This document shows positions 38,907-48,442 of a DNA stretch of 60,446 bases, piece after piece. The notes beneath the pieces are model-generated. The model did no database searches, was not told the DNA's origin, and was given only the letters and a program-made list of their open reading frames with translations. The stretch covers positions 1 through 60,446 of IMG/VR virus record IMGVR_UViG_3300047564_003845; one strand, written 5' to 3'. The DNA is from a virus. The number at the start of each line of letters is the position of its first letter. Position 1 is the stretch's first letter. Position numbers and translations under genes: made by a program.

Positions 38907-39761
38907 TTAACCTATCATATCTAGAGGTGGAAGTTCGTAGGTACTTGACATTTTTTCCATTAAAACGTCAATTTCTCTCTGAGCATCGTCATACATTTGC
39001 CTACCATTAAGTTCAACCCCACCAGGAAGTTTTACTCCAGTAAATTTCATCATATTCTGCCCCCACTGTTTTTTAATCAATGAGGTCAGATATGGTTTTA
39101 AGAAAGAATCATTCCAAACTCTAGAATAATCATTTGGATCTAAAGTTGAGTAGCAATCAATTACAAAAAATTGATCTTTAGTAACAGAACCCCAATCTAT
39201 ATCCAGATATAACCTATCTTGTCTTTTATTAAAACGTATTTGTTTATTGGTATTCAATAAAAAGTCCAAATCTTCTAGATATGTCTTAACCATAGCATAA
39301 CTAAGAAGTTCTGTAGTTCCCCAGTAGTAAATATCATTTAAAAATAATTGATATTTAACACTAAACATGTTGTGAGTAATAGTATTAGCACCATCAAAAG
39401 TAAAAATTTTATTTACCCCAATAATGTTTGGTGGAACTTGTAAGTAATTACTATTTTCGTAATATGTAAAAGTTGTAGCAGCGCCAACTATATCTGATGT
39501 CAATGATGTACTGGCAATTCCTACTGAACTTGCTGCATTTGAACCATAACCTGCTCTACCCCTGTCAATATCATTTTGAGTTACTCTATACTTATAAAAA
39601 GTTGGATATACTCCATCAAAATGTCTCTCTTGAAAGAACTGAACCGCATCATCTACCAGGTCTTCAATCTGTTCGTCTGCAACATTTATTTCTAAAACCG
39701 GAGCACCTAGTTTTCTCTTGCAGTAGTCAATTAATTCTTGACGGGTAGATGGTTGTGCCAT
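38907..39761 (-). CDS. 13: Neck protein gp13
   Basis: This 284-residue neck protein begins MAQPSTRQELIDYCKRKLGA and has QIEDLVDDAVQFFQERHFDG, the standard gp13 start, then NDIYYWGTTELLSYAMVKTY and IDCYSTLDPNDYSRVWNDSF. It ends with MSSTYELPPLDMIG. T4 gp13 is 309 aa. The start overlaps the stop of the small upstream gene (TAATG). Confidence 0.95.
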   Translation of the reverse strand: MAQPSTRQELIDYCKRKLGAPVLEINVADEQIEDLVDDAVQFFQERHFDGVYPTFYKYRVTQNDIDRGRAGYGSNAASSVGIASTSLTSDIVGAATTFTYYENSNYLQVPPNIIGVNKIFTFDGANTITHNMFSVKYQLFLNDIYYWGTTELLSYAMVKTYLEDLDFLLNTNKQIRFNKRQDRLYLDIDWGSVTKDQFFVIDCYSTLDPNDYSRVWNDSFLKPYLTSLIKKQWGQNMMKFTGVKLPGGVELNGRQMYDDAQREIDVLMEKMSSTYELPPLDMIG

Positions 39762-39931
39762 TAGATTCTAAGACTAGAAATTACTTCTTGTTGACTAAAG
39801 TATAATTTAATATATGACTTTGCAAGATCTCTCAAAGTTTCAATATCACTTATACTATCTATATCTCTGGAAAGTTTTTCATATTCAAACATTTTTGTCA
39901 TTGTTTCCAACGAAATTTTGTCAGGATCCAT
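39761..39931 (-). CDS. Small helical protein upstream of gp13
   Basis: This 56-residue protein, MDPDKISLETMTKMFEYEKL and so on, is helical and ends ISSLRI. It overlaps both neighbours: its start by 11 bp with the 74-residue gene and its stop with the gp13 ATG. From memory, similar short genes before gp13 occur in other cyanophages as hypothetical proteins. It is too short for most gene callers. A virion-assembly accessory role is inferred from position. Confidence 0.75.
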   Translation of the reverse strand: MDPDKISLETMTKMFEYEKLSRDIDSISDIETLRDLAKSYIKLYFSQQEVISSLRI

Positions 39932-40145
39932 TTGCCAAATTCCTCAATAAATTTTTAATTTCATTTAAGTCACTTTTAATTTCATTTACATTATTTTCAA
40001 GATCATTAATCCTTTTATTTTGATTATATAATCTTTTATAATTTTCTTTATATTCATTATAACCTTTCATATCAGTATTGATAATAGCATTATTACCAAT
40101 ATCTCTAGATAAATTATTTTTATCTTTTACTTTTATATAATCCAT
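39921..40145 (-). CDS. Small coiled-coil protein upstream of gp13
   Basis: This 74-residue protein begins MDYIKVKDKNNLSRDIGNNA and continues with INTDMKGYNEYKENYKRLY, then a heptad helix (INDLENNVNEIKSDLNEIKN) that should form a coiled coil. I chose the ATG at 40145, five bases after the stop of the preceding giant gene. Small coiled-coil genes in this place occur in cyanophage structural clusters. Function is unknown; a tail or baseplate assembly factor is an inference. Confidence 0.78.
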   Translation of the reverse strand: MDYIKVKDKNNLSRDIGNNAIINTDMKGYNEYKENYKRLYNQNKRINDLENNVNEIKSDLNEIKNLLRNLANGS

Positions 40146-40150
40146 AAAAA

Positions 40151-43100
40151 TCAAATCCTCGGTAATGCAGTTGCAATTGCTCTCAATTGAGAAACTAAAG
40201 GTGGAGAAGCCTGATTCGTTCCTGCCATAACAATTTTAATCGCAAAAGCAGTGAAATCTGGCAATCCATCAATAGTATAAGCATACTCTTTAAATTCACC
40301 ATCATTAGATTCCTTAACAAAGAAATCTGAAGATCCGTCACTTAATGACATATCTACAACGGTGTTTCCAACCCCATTTAATTTATAGTTTGAATAACCT
40401 GGGAATAATTCATAAGATTCTTCATCGAAGGTGGCATCTGGTCTATAGATTTTATATAAAACTCTAATATCATTAGTTTCATTCTTATTAGCAGAAAGAA
40501 TAACTTTAATAGAATTTGCTGGGATTGCTAAATTAATCGGCCTTGAGACATAAACTGCAGAGTGTGGATCATTTTCAGTTCCTCTTACCTTTTCATCATT
40601 TGCATATAATGAAACATCTTCTAAACCAACAGGGTTATTCAGTAAATTTGAAGTTAATATTAAAGATGGCGGTGGAACAAGATCAATTACAGGAGAAACT
40701 CTTTCATCATTAGATGTCATAATGACATCCATACTAAATGATCTTCTTTCTGGAGATTCTGTAATAAACTTTTGCTCATTAATATCAGAGCAAATAATTC
40801 TAGGCGACTGGAAATATAGTCTAGCATTTAATGGAAGATCTTGGTATCCTGCATCAACAAAGGATTTTTCATTTCCTCCAACACTTGTTCCAGTAAATGT
40901 TCTTATCCTGGAAGTCATATCAGAACCAGCTGGAATAATAGTATTGATTTTTGGAGCTAAAACTTCGTATTGAATGTTATTTGATAAAATAGTTCCAGCT
41001 CTTCCGGATTGGATAGTCTTCTTGAAGTATAGATTATTTGATCTATCTGAACCTATACCAATACCATCAAAATCAGTATCACTTGTATCAATTTTAATAT
41101 AATAACTATGGAAATCTATAGGATGATTATTTACATCAGATTCAGCAAAATTATGAACTTTATTAATTCTCCTTAAAGAAATTCCATTAAATTCATATTT
41201 AAATACCGGAGATCCAACCGCATAAGATTGAATTGGAGTTCCATCAATACCTCTTAGGTTTGATGAAGTAACTAAAGCATCTCCAGCAACGGACGTATAT
41301 CCAATGACTTCATTTCCAATAATTACATATCCTGGATTTGTTGCACTTACGGAAGAACCTTCAAAATTAGTAAATCCGATACCAGCACCAGATTGTAATG
41401 TGATTGTTGTATCGGTTTCTATTACCTGCTCAAGTAAAGTTGAATTAACTTCATCTGAAGTTGGTCTAAATTGTTCGATTTTAACGTAATTTTCTGTCGA
41501 ATGCATCCCATGATTCATATGAAGAACTTTCATATGAAGTCCATCATTATATTGATCTTCAAATATGGAAGATATTGTAACACCAATTCCTGTTTGAGTT
41601 GTAATACCGGAAGAATTAATATAATTAATTGTTGAAATACCAGAATTAAATGTTCCCTGAACTTCATCAATAATGAATGAGTTGCTTGATCCTATTGATG
41701 TAATAGTTGCTCTACCACCATACCCAAGATTTTGAATTCTTGGAATTTTTACACTATCCCCAATTCTGTATCCAAGTCCACCAGAAGTAATAGTAACAGT
41801 TGCTACTCCTACAGTGGTAATTCCAATTGTTGCTAATGCTCCTCTTCCATATCCGGTTTCAGTTTCAAGCGAAATGTTAGTGTAAGTTCCAATACTATAA
41901 CCAATTCCGACATTTGACACTATTGCCTGAGTAGCACTTGCACCAATTCCAATAAGTTTTCCTGTTGCCGAACCCTGAGACAGAGTAACTCCGGGAATTA
42001 CATTTGCGGTGTTATATCCAGTAGAACCCAATCCAACAATAATTGTCTTTGATAGTGGGATAAAACTGTTTACAGAAGTCACCGTAGATTTTTGATTTCC
42101 TACAGAGAGTTTTGGATTAAAGAATCTGACAAGACCTTCAGTGCCAAAGGAAGCACGATATAGGTTATATTTAAGATCTTCTAACTGAGAAGGAGTCCAA
42201 GTAGTAGCATTTTGGGATTTAAATAAACTTCCTAGTGTTGGTTGAGTAGATATTCTATTTTGCGTAGAAATATCTACTTCACCTAGACGGGAAATGAAAA
42301 CTCTATAATTTGGACTATTAGACAGTAAAACAATAGAATATTCTGAAGACTGGTCCTTTTCAAAATCTCCAAATCTAGTGACTTGTTTTTGTGGACCAGA
42401 AAGATATACTGGAGATGGGAATTCAAATCTAGTCGCAATGCTTCCATCTGCAGATACAGTCACCGCATCAGGATCTAAAGTAACCTCAGAGAATGGAATT
42501 ACTACATTACTTGGAACACCAGCAATCATTGGACGAAGTTGTAAAGTAACAGGAACACTTTCATCCTTAGTTTCAAAAAATACATCAACAGAAGTTACAA
42601 ATATTCCAGTTTCATCATCAACAAAGAATGATTGTGCTAGAGGATCAGTTCTGCAGAAATTAGGATTTGCAGTTTGACTAATTGGAAGTTGTTCTATACG
42701 TGTAATTCTAAAACTTCCATTTGTATCATTACCGGAACCATCTCTAAGTATTAATACTCTTTTATTCCTATCATTATCCTCAGTTCTACCATATTGTGGT
42801 GTTTTTTGGAATGGAATTTCTGTTATTCTTTCTCCTTTTGCATTGACAGTAAACATTCTATATCTACCTGCGGTAAATTTAGCACTCTTAGTTTCATCTT
42901 CAGAAGATTTCCATGGGAATGAGAGGGTATCAGATATTGGTGAAGGTATTCTGAGTGGATTTTTATATATTTGACCTGCAATATTTGGATCGTCATCAAT
43001 TTTTTGCCTAATAGAAATTCTAGCAGTTCCTGTTCCTGTTACAACAAGATCAACAGTATATCTACCGGAGCTTGGACTATTAATATCCCAATAGGCATCA

Positions 43101-46100
43101 ATATTTGATACAGTAGGAGTAGGTTCGGGAGTAGGTTCGGGAGTAGGTTCGGGAGTAGGTTCGGGAGTAGGTGTAGGAGTTGGTCCTGGAGTTGGTCCTG
43201 GAGTAGGTGTTGGTCTTGGACTTGGATTAGGTGTAGGTGTAGGAGTTGGGGGTGGAGGTGGAGTTGGTCTTATAATAATATTTCTTGTAGTAATAATATT
43301 TCTTTCAGTAACATCAAGTCTTCCTGAAGAGGTAAACTGTGTAGATGCACTACTATCAGTGTCAATTACATTAAAAGTGTTTTCTCCATTAGTCCATTTT
43401 GGATTTCCAACTACAGATGGATCTGGAATGAAGAGAGAACCTATTAATCTTCCCGAATTATCTGAAATTAGACGAACCTCAGTAATTTTTGCAACCGCAC
43501 CAGAAGATTTTCCTCTTAAAGTCATTCCAGGTGAGACTGATCCATAAAAATCTTCAGTGGTTAATTGTAAAGATCTTGTATCAACATTTAATACTGTTGA
43601 AGATTGTGAATATGCAGTCTCGAATAAAGTTTGATTATATGGATTTAATGTGTATGTTTCCTGGGGTAAGTTATGTGCTCCAGTTTTATGATTAGGTACA
43701 CATAACTTAAACTTAATAAAAGAACTAGTAAAATGAGGGTCACTCTCTACAGTTTCTCCAATTTGGAATGCTCCAGAAACCATTTTAATTTCAAGAAGCT
43801 TTGGTATAATGTAACTAGAAACATCCACATACTCAAAGAATGGGGTAAATTTGGTTCTTGGCTTTAATGCAGTAATATCAAATTCAATATTTCTACTTCT
43901 CAAATAATTGATTTGTTCGGTGTAATTTGATTCTGTAGTTTCCGTTGTTTCAATAATAGTTATTCCATCATTTGCGATAGATCCTCCACCAGAGTTTGAT
44001 CCGGATCCAGTACCATTACCTGCACCTATATTGGTATTAGGATTAATTCCAGTACCTTGATTTGGAGTATATTCTGCAGAAATAATTTGTTTTTTCTTTG
44101 TCCTAGAGGTCTCAATTCTTCTACGAAAATCTTTTGCTATATCTGGTGGAAAAACTTTATTTGCAATATCAAAGAAAGCATCAGCATTGCGAACTTTTTT
44201 GTTCCATTCCATATGAATGGTATTTCCATTCACGATTCCGGAACTTAATTTCCTATCAACCAAATCACGAGAAATTAGTTCTATTGATTTTCTATTGTAT
44301 TTACTTCCAATTCCAAGATGCTTATTACGCTTCCATGCTGTATAGATTGAACTACCCTTTCTATTAAGTTTAGAATGTCTTCCTAATAAAAGTGTATCTC
44401 CAAACACATCTTTGGCATTTGCAATCCAATCAAAAGCAGGAATTCCTTGATTATGACTTGGTGAATTGTTATAAACTGGTATATTATCAGAGTTATTTAA
44501 ACCAGTATTTGATCCGGGAATAGTAACTCCATTTGTATAAGTTTTATCTACTTTACTTTCTATGGTAACCAGTTTTTCTTCAATCCAATTTTCAAAACTG
44601 GGTCTAAGTGTAATAGATCCCTCCCAATAACCGACAATATAAGGGTTTACATTTTCAGTAGTTGATGCAAGATTCTGATATGAATATAATATTTCATTAT
44701 AATTTAGAGTGATTAAATCTCCGGTTTTTCTAACCTGAGTTGATCCTAAGTTAGTTGGATAACTTTGATCGGAATTTGAAGAATATTCATCAGTAAATCC
44801 ATTAATAGATTCTGTACCGAGTTGAAGATCTAATGATGTGGTATAATGTGGAGGTCTAAGAGTATTTGAACTAGTATCAATAGAACATCTAAATAGTGGA
44901 TTTTCTAAATCGTGATATACATGAGAGCTAAAATTATCAACAAAGAAACCACTCTTAAATCTATCTAATCCAGTTGCAGCATCTTTTATTAAATAACTTT
45001 CAGTTTTAGATTCCAACATTGATAAAGTAGTATATTTTTCTAGTCTATCAACCCTATCCTCTAGAAGTGATATATCACTCATTCTATATCTCTTATGCTG
45101 AGATATATCGACTTTTACATTTTCAACATTAAATAGATATGGTGGAATAGTTATTCTTGCGATATCTAAAGTATTTGTTGGTAGATTTGGAGCAACTGGA
45201 ATTTCATTTGGAGTTCCCTTGGCAACCTCAAAGTTTCCGCCCGGAGTTAAGTATAATAAATCAGTTCTAGGCAAGTAATATGAATATGATATTATAATAT
45301 TTTCATCTGGACATAATGTATATTTTGAATATTGACCTTCTCCATCAAAACGTCTTGCTGAAAATTCAAATGGTGAATACGAACTAGAAGTAAATTCGGA
45401 AACTCTAGGTCTTAAATCAATATAATCGGATGATCTGGAATTTCCATAATTTGGTATATCATATTTAAATCCATCTGCAGGATAGCTATTTACTGTTATT
45501 AACTCTCCAGTGTCTCCAGAATCAATAGTATAATTTTGAAATACTATTTTAAGTTTTCCTATTGGATTTTCAGTATTTTCTTTTCTAATTATTCTACCAT
45601 AATCATAGAATGATGGTCTTTGACCATCATCGAGATAAAAATTCTGAGTTATATCTTTAGATGATGTTAGAATTACACTAGTAATTGTGGCACTATTACT
45701 TGATTGTTCTCCAGTAATTCTTTCTTCCACAGTAAACTGACTATCGTTTAGATAGACATATTCTAAAGAATCGGATGCCGAACGATTTACAACTAATGCA
45801 ACTGCTCCACTACTTTCCCCAATTATTTGCTCACCTATTATAAAGTCTTGATTGTTGTTAAACGATCCTGTAAATCCAGTGAGTTGAATTTTTGGTAAAG
45901 TTGGATCTTGACTATTAGTAGATTCAAAAACAGCAATAACTCTTACTACATCTGGAACATTGAGGCAAATTTCTTGATCTTGAACTCGTAGACCATAAAC
46001 ATTACTATAAGTCAATCCATCATTTAAAGTTGTTGTTCCTATTCCAGATGAAGTTTTAATTGATTTATTTACAACTAAAGTTGATGCCTTGTTTAATTTT

Positions 46101-48436
46101 TTAATCTTATAACTTGGTTTTACATTTCTTACCGTAGTAATTACATTTGCAGTGCCACTTGCTTTTGTCAAACCATAGAAGGTTAATATTTTGCCAGTTG
46201 TGTCCAAATCATACTTATCAATTCTCATTGGTTCAATAATACCATCTGAGTATGTAATAATAAATCTATCCTCATCGAAGGATGCAAAATATAAATCTGG
46301 TTCGGTGATAGTTAACCTAATAAAATTGCCAGAAAAAGATATATTATTAAATGATCTTCTTTGTAAAATTTCTTGATTTTCTAAATTTACATTTGAAATA
46401 TTTTCAAATCTCAATTTAGTCATTAAAGATGAATTTGTAGAATCTGATAATCCAAATACCTTAATGATATTGTTGACTTCTACGGTAGATGATGGTAGAG
46501 AACCATTGCATATTCCAGATATCGTTGTAATTCCTGAAATATTGAAAGAAAGACCATCATTAGAAACACTTTCAACTTTATTGTATATAGTGTCTCCAGT
46601 TAATGTGGTGCTAGCATATGAAACTATATCTCCAACTTTAATTTGATTAGTAAAAACAACGTCAATTCCGGCAGATACGGTACTGATGCCAGAAGAAGAA
46701 CCTGTTATTTTAAACTTGGTTCCGAGGGGTGCAATTGGAGTCTTCTGTGATAATACAACATCCGCATTAAATGTTGAAATTCCAGTTGTGGAGTATATTG
46801 ATTTTATATCTGATATATTATAGTCGATTACTTCATTAATAAGTCTACCGTCATCAATTCCATTAATTGAAATTGGTTCATTCTCTAAAAATGAACCAGA
46901 AACATTATAAAGTGTTAAAATTCTTGAATTACTTATACTTGAAGACAAGTATCCAGAAGCTTTACTTTTTTTACCTCTAATTAAAGCTGGAGTTGATAAT
47001 GAAGAAATATTAGTAGTTAATCCAACTTTTGTATAAGTTTGAATATCAAATAATCTTACATTAAGTCTACTTGTGTCATTAACATAATCCGTTTCTGGAA
47101 CAAAATCATATACTCTAGCAACACCAATAGTATTTCCTGAAGCACTATGAGAAGATACGCCAATTCTAGAATCTTTTAATTCGACATATGATGTTGTTCC
47201 TAATCCAACAACCGGAGATCCATACCCTCTATTCAAAACCAATGAAGTTCCAGCATCATACCTAAGAACTTCATTTTCTATAGTTTTTGTGGTTCTTGGT
47301 TTTTCTACTATAACTTCTGATGAAGATATTTTTTCAATATCGTAACCATTTACATAAGCTTTTCCTGGTCCAATTTGATAGATCATCAAATCGTCGGATG
47401 GAGCAACACCTGTAGAAGTTAATTGATTTTTATAATATAATCCATCAGTTCTAGTTCTATCATTTAAAGTGTCCCTAACAAAAACTGTAAAGGGTCTTAC
47501 AAAATAATCTCCAGATTCATCGAATGTTCTTCTTGCTAACTCATCTCTGATTAAACTATATTGAGTTGATTCTTTTTTAAAAATTGGATTTCCGTTTTCA
47601 ATTCTGATAATTTCGATAAAATTATCAGGAGATTCCAATATACCTCTTTTTTCAAGGATTAGTTCAATTTTTAATCTATCTGCTCCTGGAGCAGTGTAGT
47701 TTGAAAATCCCTTTGCGTTATCAGAAAGTGATGGATCATCGTCTGAAGAGACTATACTCTCTAGTACATTAAAACCTATTTTATAAGATGGTGAAGAACT
47801 ATATTGATCTAATATTATTCTTTGCTCTTTTACCGACACGAAATGCCCGCGAGCAAAATAAACTCCATCAGAAACTATTGCTGATGACCCAAACGAATTT
47901 GAATTATTGCTTATAGTATTACAAATTCCTTCACCGGATTGAATAGTAAATCCCAATTCTCCGTAAGTCAGAGAAGATTGTAAAATTAAAGTCTCACCAT
48001 CAAAAAAAGTCTTATTTTCTAATTGAGGACCACCACACTCAAGATACTTTAAATATAAAGTAAAGTTATTTCTTTGAGAATCAACTGACCTTAACGTATA
48101 AACAACTTCGGCCAAAACTCCACTTGTTGATCCTTTTAGTTTTTTCCCTAAAAGTTTGTCAAAGTATAGAGATACTGGCGTTCCTATATAAGTACTTTCA
48201 ATTTCTACTGCAGATAAAGGACTATCAATTCTAACTTTTCCTGGAATTACAACAGATCCTTCTTGAAATAAATGCTTTCCCTGTTGCTCAATTTGATTTT
48301 GGAGAATTGATTGTAATGTAGTTAATTCTCTAGCCTGGATTGGATAACCCGGTTTGAAAAGAACCTTATGATAATTTTTTTCTGGATCAAAATCATCAAA
48401 ATATGGTGATACGTTGAGGTTAGTTTCCTGTGGCAT
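40151..48436 (-). CDS. Giant virion protein (2,761 aa), DUF4815-like N-terminus, Pro/Thr linker
   Basis: This 2,761-residue protein sits where T4 has gp9-gp12, so it is probably a baseplate-to-fibre protein. The start NVSPYFDDFDPEKNYHKVLF followed by KPGYPIQARELTTLQ is the DUF4815-type N-terminus of phage baseplate or fibre proteins. It then contains many beta modules. A Pro/Thr/Glu linker at about residues 1723-1774 (PTPEPTPEPT type) is encoded by tandem 12-bp repeats and separates two parts. The C-terminal part includes NVGIGYSIGTYTNISLETET repeats like gp14 and a GNEVIGYTSVAGDALVTSSN turn like gp15. It overlaps no neighbour and follows gp8 by 6 bp. Host-range function is inferred. Confidence 0.85.
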   Translation of the reverse strand: MPQETNLNVSPYFDDFDPEKNYHKVLFKPGYPIQARELTTLQSILQNQIEQQGKHLFQEGSVVIPGKVRIDSPLSAVEIESTYIGTPVSLYFDKLLGKKLKGSTSGVLAEVVYTLRSVDSQRNNFTLYLKYLECGGPQLENKTFFDGETLILQSSLTYGELGFTIQSGEGICNTISNNSNSFGSSAIVSDGVYFARGHFVSVKEQRIILDQYSSSPSYKIGFNVLESIVSSDDDPSLSDNAKGFSNYTAPGADRLKIELILEKRGILESPDNFIEIIRIENGNPIFKKESTQYSLIRDELARRTFDESGDYFVRPFTVFVRDTLNDRTRTDGLYYKNQLTSTGVAPSDDLMIYQIGPGKAYVNGYDIEKISSSEVIVEKPRTTKTIENEVLRYDAGTSLVLNRGYGSPVVGLGTTSYVELKDSRIGVSSHSASGNTIGVARVYDFVPETDYVNDTSRLNVRLFDIQTYTKVGLTTNISSLSTPALIRGKKSKASGYLSSSISNSRILTLYNVSGSFLENEPISINGIDDGRLINEVIDYNISDIKSIYSTTGISTFNADVVLSQKTPIAPLGTKFKITGSSSGISTVSAGIDVVFTNQIKVGDIVSYASTTLTGDTIYNKVESVSNDGLSFNISGITTISGICNGSLPSSTVEVNNIIKVFGLSDSTNSSLMTKLRFENISNVNLENQEILQRRSFNNISFSGNFIRLTITEPDLYFASFDEDRFIITYSDGIIEPMRIDKYDLDTTGKILTFYGLTKASGTANVITTVRNVKPSYKIKKLNKASTLVVNKSIKTSSGIGTTTLNDGLTYSNVYGLRVQDQEICLNVPDVVRVIAVFESTNSQDPTLPKIQLTGFTGSFNNNQDFIIGEQIIGESSGAVALVVNRSASDSLEYVYLNDSQFTVEERITGEQSSNSATITSVILTSSKDITQNFYLDDGQRPSFYDYGRIIRKENTENPIGKLKIVFQNYTIDSGDTGELITVNSYPADGFKYDIPNYGNSRSSDYIDLRPRVSEFTSSSYSPFEFSARRFDGEGQYSKYTLCPDENIIISYSYYLPRTDLLYLTPGGNFEVAKGTPNEIPVAPNLPTNTLDIARITIPPYLFNVENVKVDISQHKRYRMSDISLLEDRVDRLEKYTTLSMLESKTESYLIKDAATGLDRFKSGFFVDNFSSHVYHDLENPLFRCSIDTSSNTLRPPHYTTSLDLQLGTESINGFTDEYSSNSDQSYPTNLGSTQVRKTGDLITLNYNEILYSYQNLASTTENVNPYIVGYWEGSITLRPSFENWIEEKLVTIESKVDKTYTNGVTIPGSNTGLNNSDNIPVYNNSPSHNQGIPAFDWIANAKDVFGDTLLLGRHSKLNRKGSSIYTAWKRNKHLGIGSKYNRKSIELISRDLVDRKLSSGIVNGNTIHMEWNKKVRNADAFFDIANKVFPPDIAKDFRRRIETSRTKKKQIISAEYTPNQGTGINPNTNIGAGNGTGSGSNSGGGSIANDGITIIETTETTESNYTEQINYLRSRNIEFDITALKPRTKFTPFFEYVDVSSYIIPKLLEIKMVSGAFQIGETVESDPHFTSSFIKFKLCVPNHKTGAHNLPQETYTLNPYNQTLFETAYSQSSTVLNVDTRSLQLTTEDFYGSVSPGMTLRGKSSGAVAKITEVRLISDNSGRLIGSLFIPDPSVVGNPKWTNGENTFNVIDTDSSASTQFTSSGRLDVTERNIITTRNIIIRPTPPPPPTPTPTPNPSPRPTPTPGPTPGPTPTPTPEPTPEPTPEPTPEPTPTVSNIDAYWDINSPSSGRYTVDLVVTGTGTARISIRQKIDDDPNIAGQIYKNPLRIPSPISDTLSFPWKSSEDETKSAKFTAGRYRMFTVNAKGERITEIPFQKTPQYGRTEDNDRNKRVLILRDGSGNDTNGSFRITRIEQLPISQTANPNFCRTDPLAQSFFVDDETGIFVTSVDVFFETKDESVPVTLQLRPMIAGVPSNVVIPFSEVTLDPDAVTVSADGSIATRFEFPSPVYLSGPQKQVTRFGDFEKDQSSEYSIVLLSNSPNYRVFISRLGEVDISTQNRISTQPTLGSLFKSQNATTWTPSQLEDLKYNLYRASFGTEGLVRFFNPKLSVGNQKSTVTSVNSFIPLSKTIIVGLGSTGYNTANVIPGVTLSQGSATGKLIGIGASATQAIVSNVGIGYSIGTYTNISLETETGYGRGALATIGITTVGVATVTITSGGLGYRIGDSVKIPRIQNLGYGGRATITSIGSSNSFIIDEVQGTFNSGISTINYINSSGITTQTGIGVTISSIFEDQYNDGLHMKVLHMNHGMHSTENYVKIEQFRPTSDEVNSTLLEQVIETDTTITLQSGAGIGFTNFEGSSVSATNPGYVIIGNEVIGYTSVAGDALVTSSNLRGIDGTPIQSYAVGSPVFKYEFNGISLRRINKVHNFAESDVNNHPIDFHSYYIKIDTSDTDFDGIGIGSDRSNNLYFKKTIQSGRAGTILSNNIQYEVLAPKINTIIPAGSDMTSRIRTFTGTSVGGNEKSFVDAGYQDLPLNARLYFQSPRIICSDINEQKFITESPERRSFSMDVIMTSNDERVSPVIDLVPPPSLILTSNLLNNPVGLEDVSLYANDEKVRGTENDPHSAVYVSRPINLAIPANSIKVILSANKNETNDIRVLYKIYRPDATFDEESYELFPGYSNYKLNGVGNTVVDMSLSDGSSDFFVKESNDGEFKEYAYTIDGLPDFTAFAIKIVMAGTNQASPPLVSQLRAIATALPRI
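43116..43266 (-). repeat. Tandem repeat encoding the Pro/Thr linker
   Basis: Four exact copies of the 12-mer GGAGTAGGTTCG (plus strand, 43116-43163) are followed by degenerate copies up to about 43266. Minus-strand translation gives repeats of P-T-P-E and then P-T-P-G and P-T-P-T. It is a likely site of length variation. Confidence 0.9.
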
Positions 48437-48442
48437 AATTCT

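Noticed and set aside
43116-43266. CRISPR array
   Set aside because: The units are continuous 12-bp repeats inside a reading frame with no spacers.
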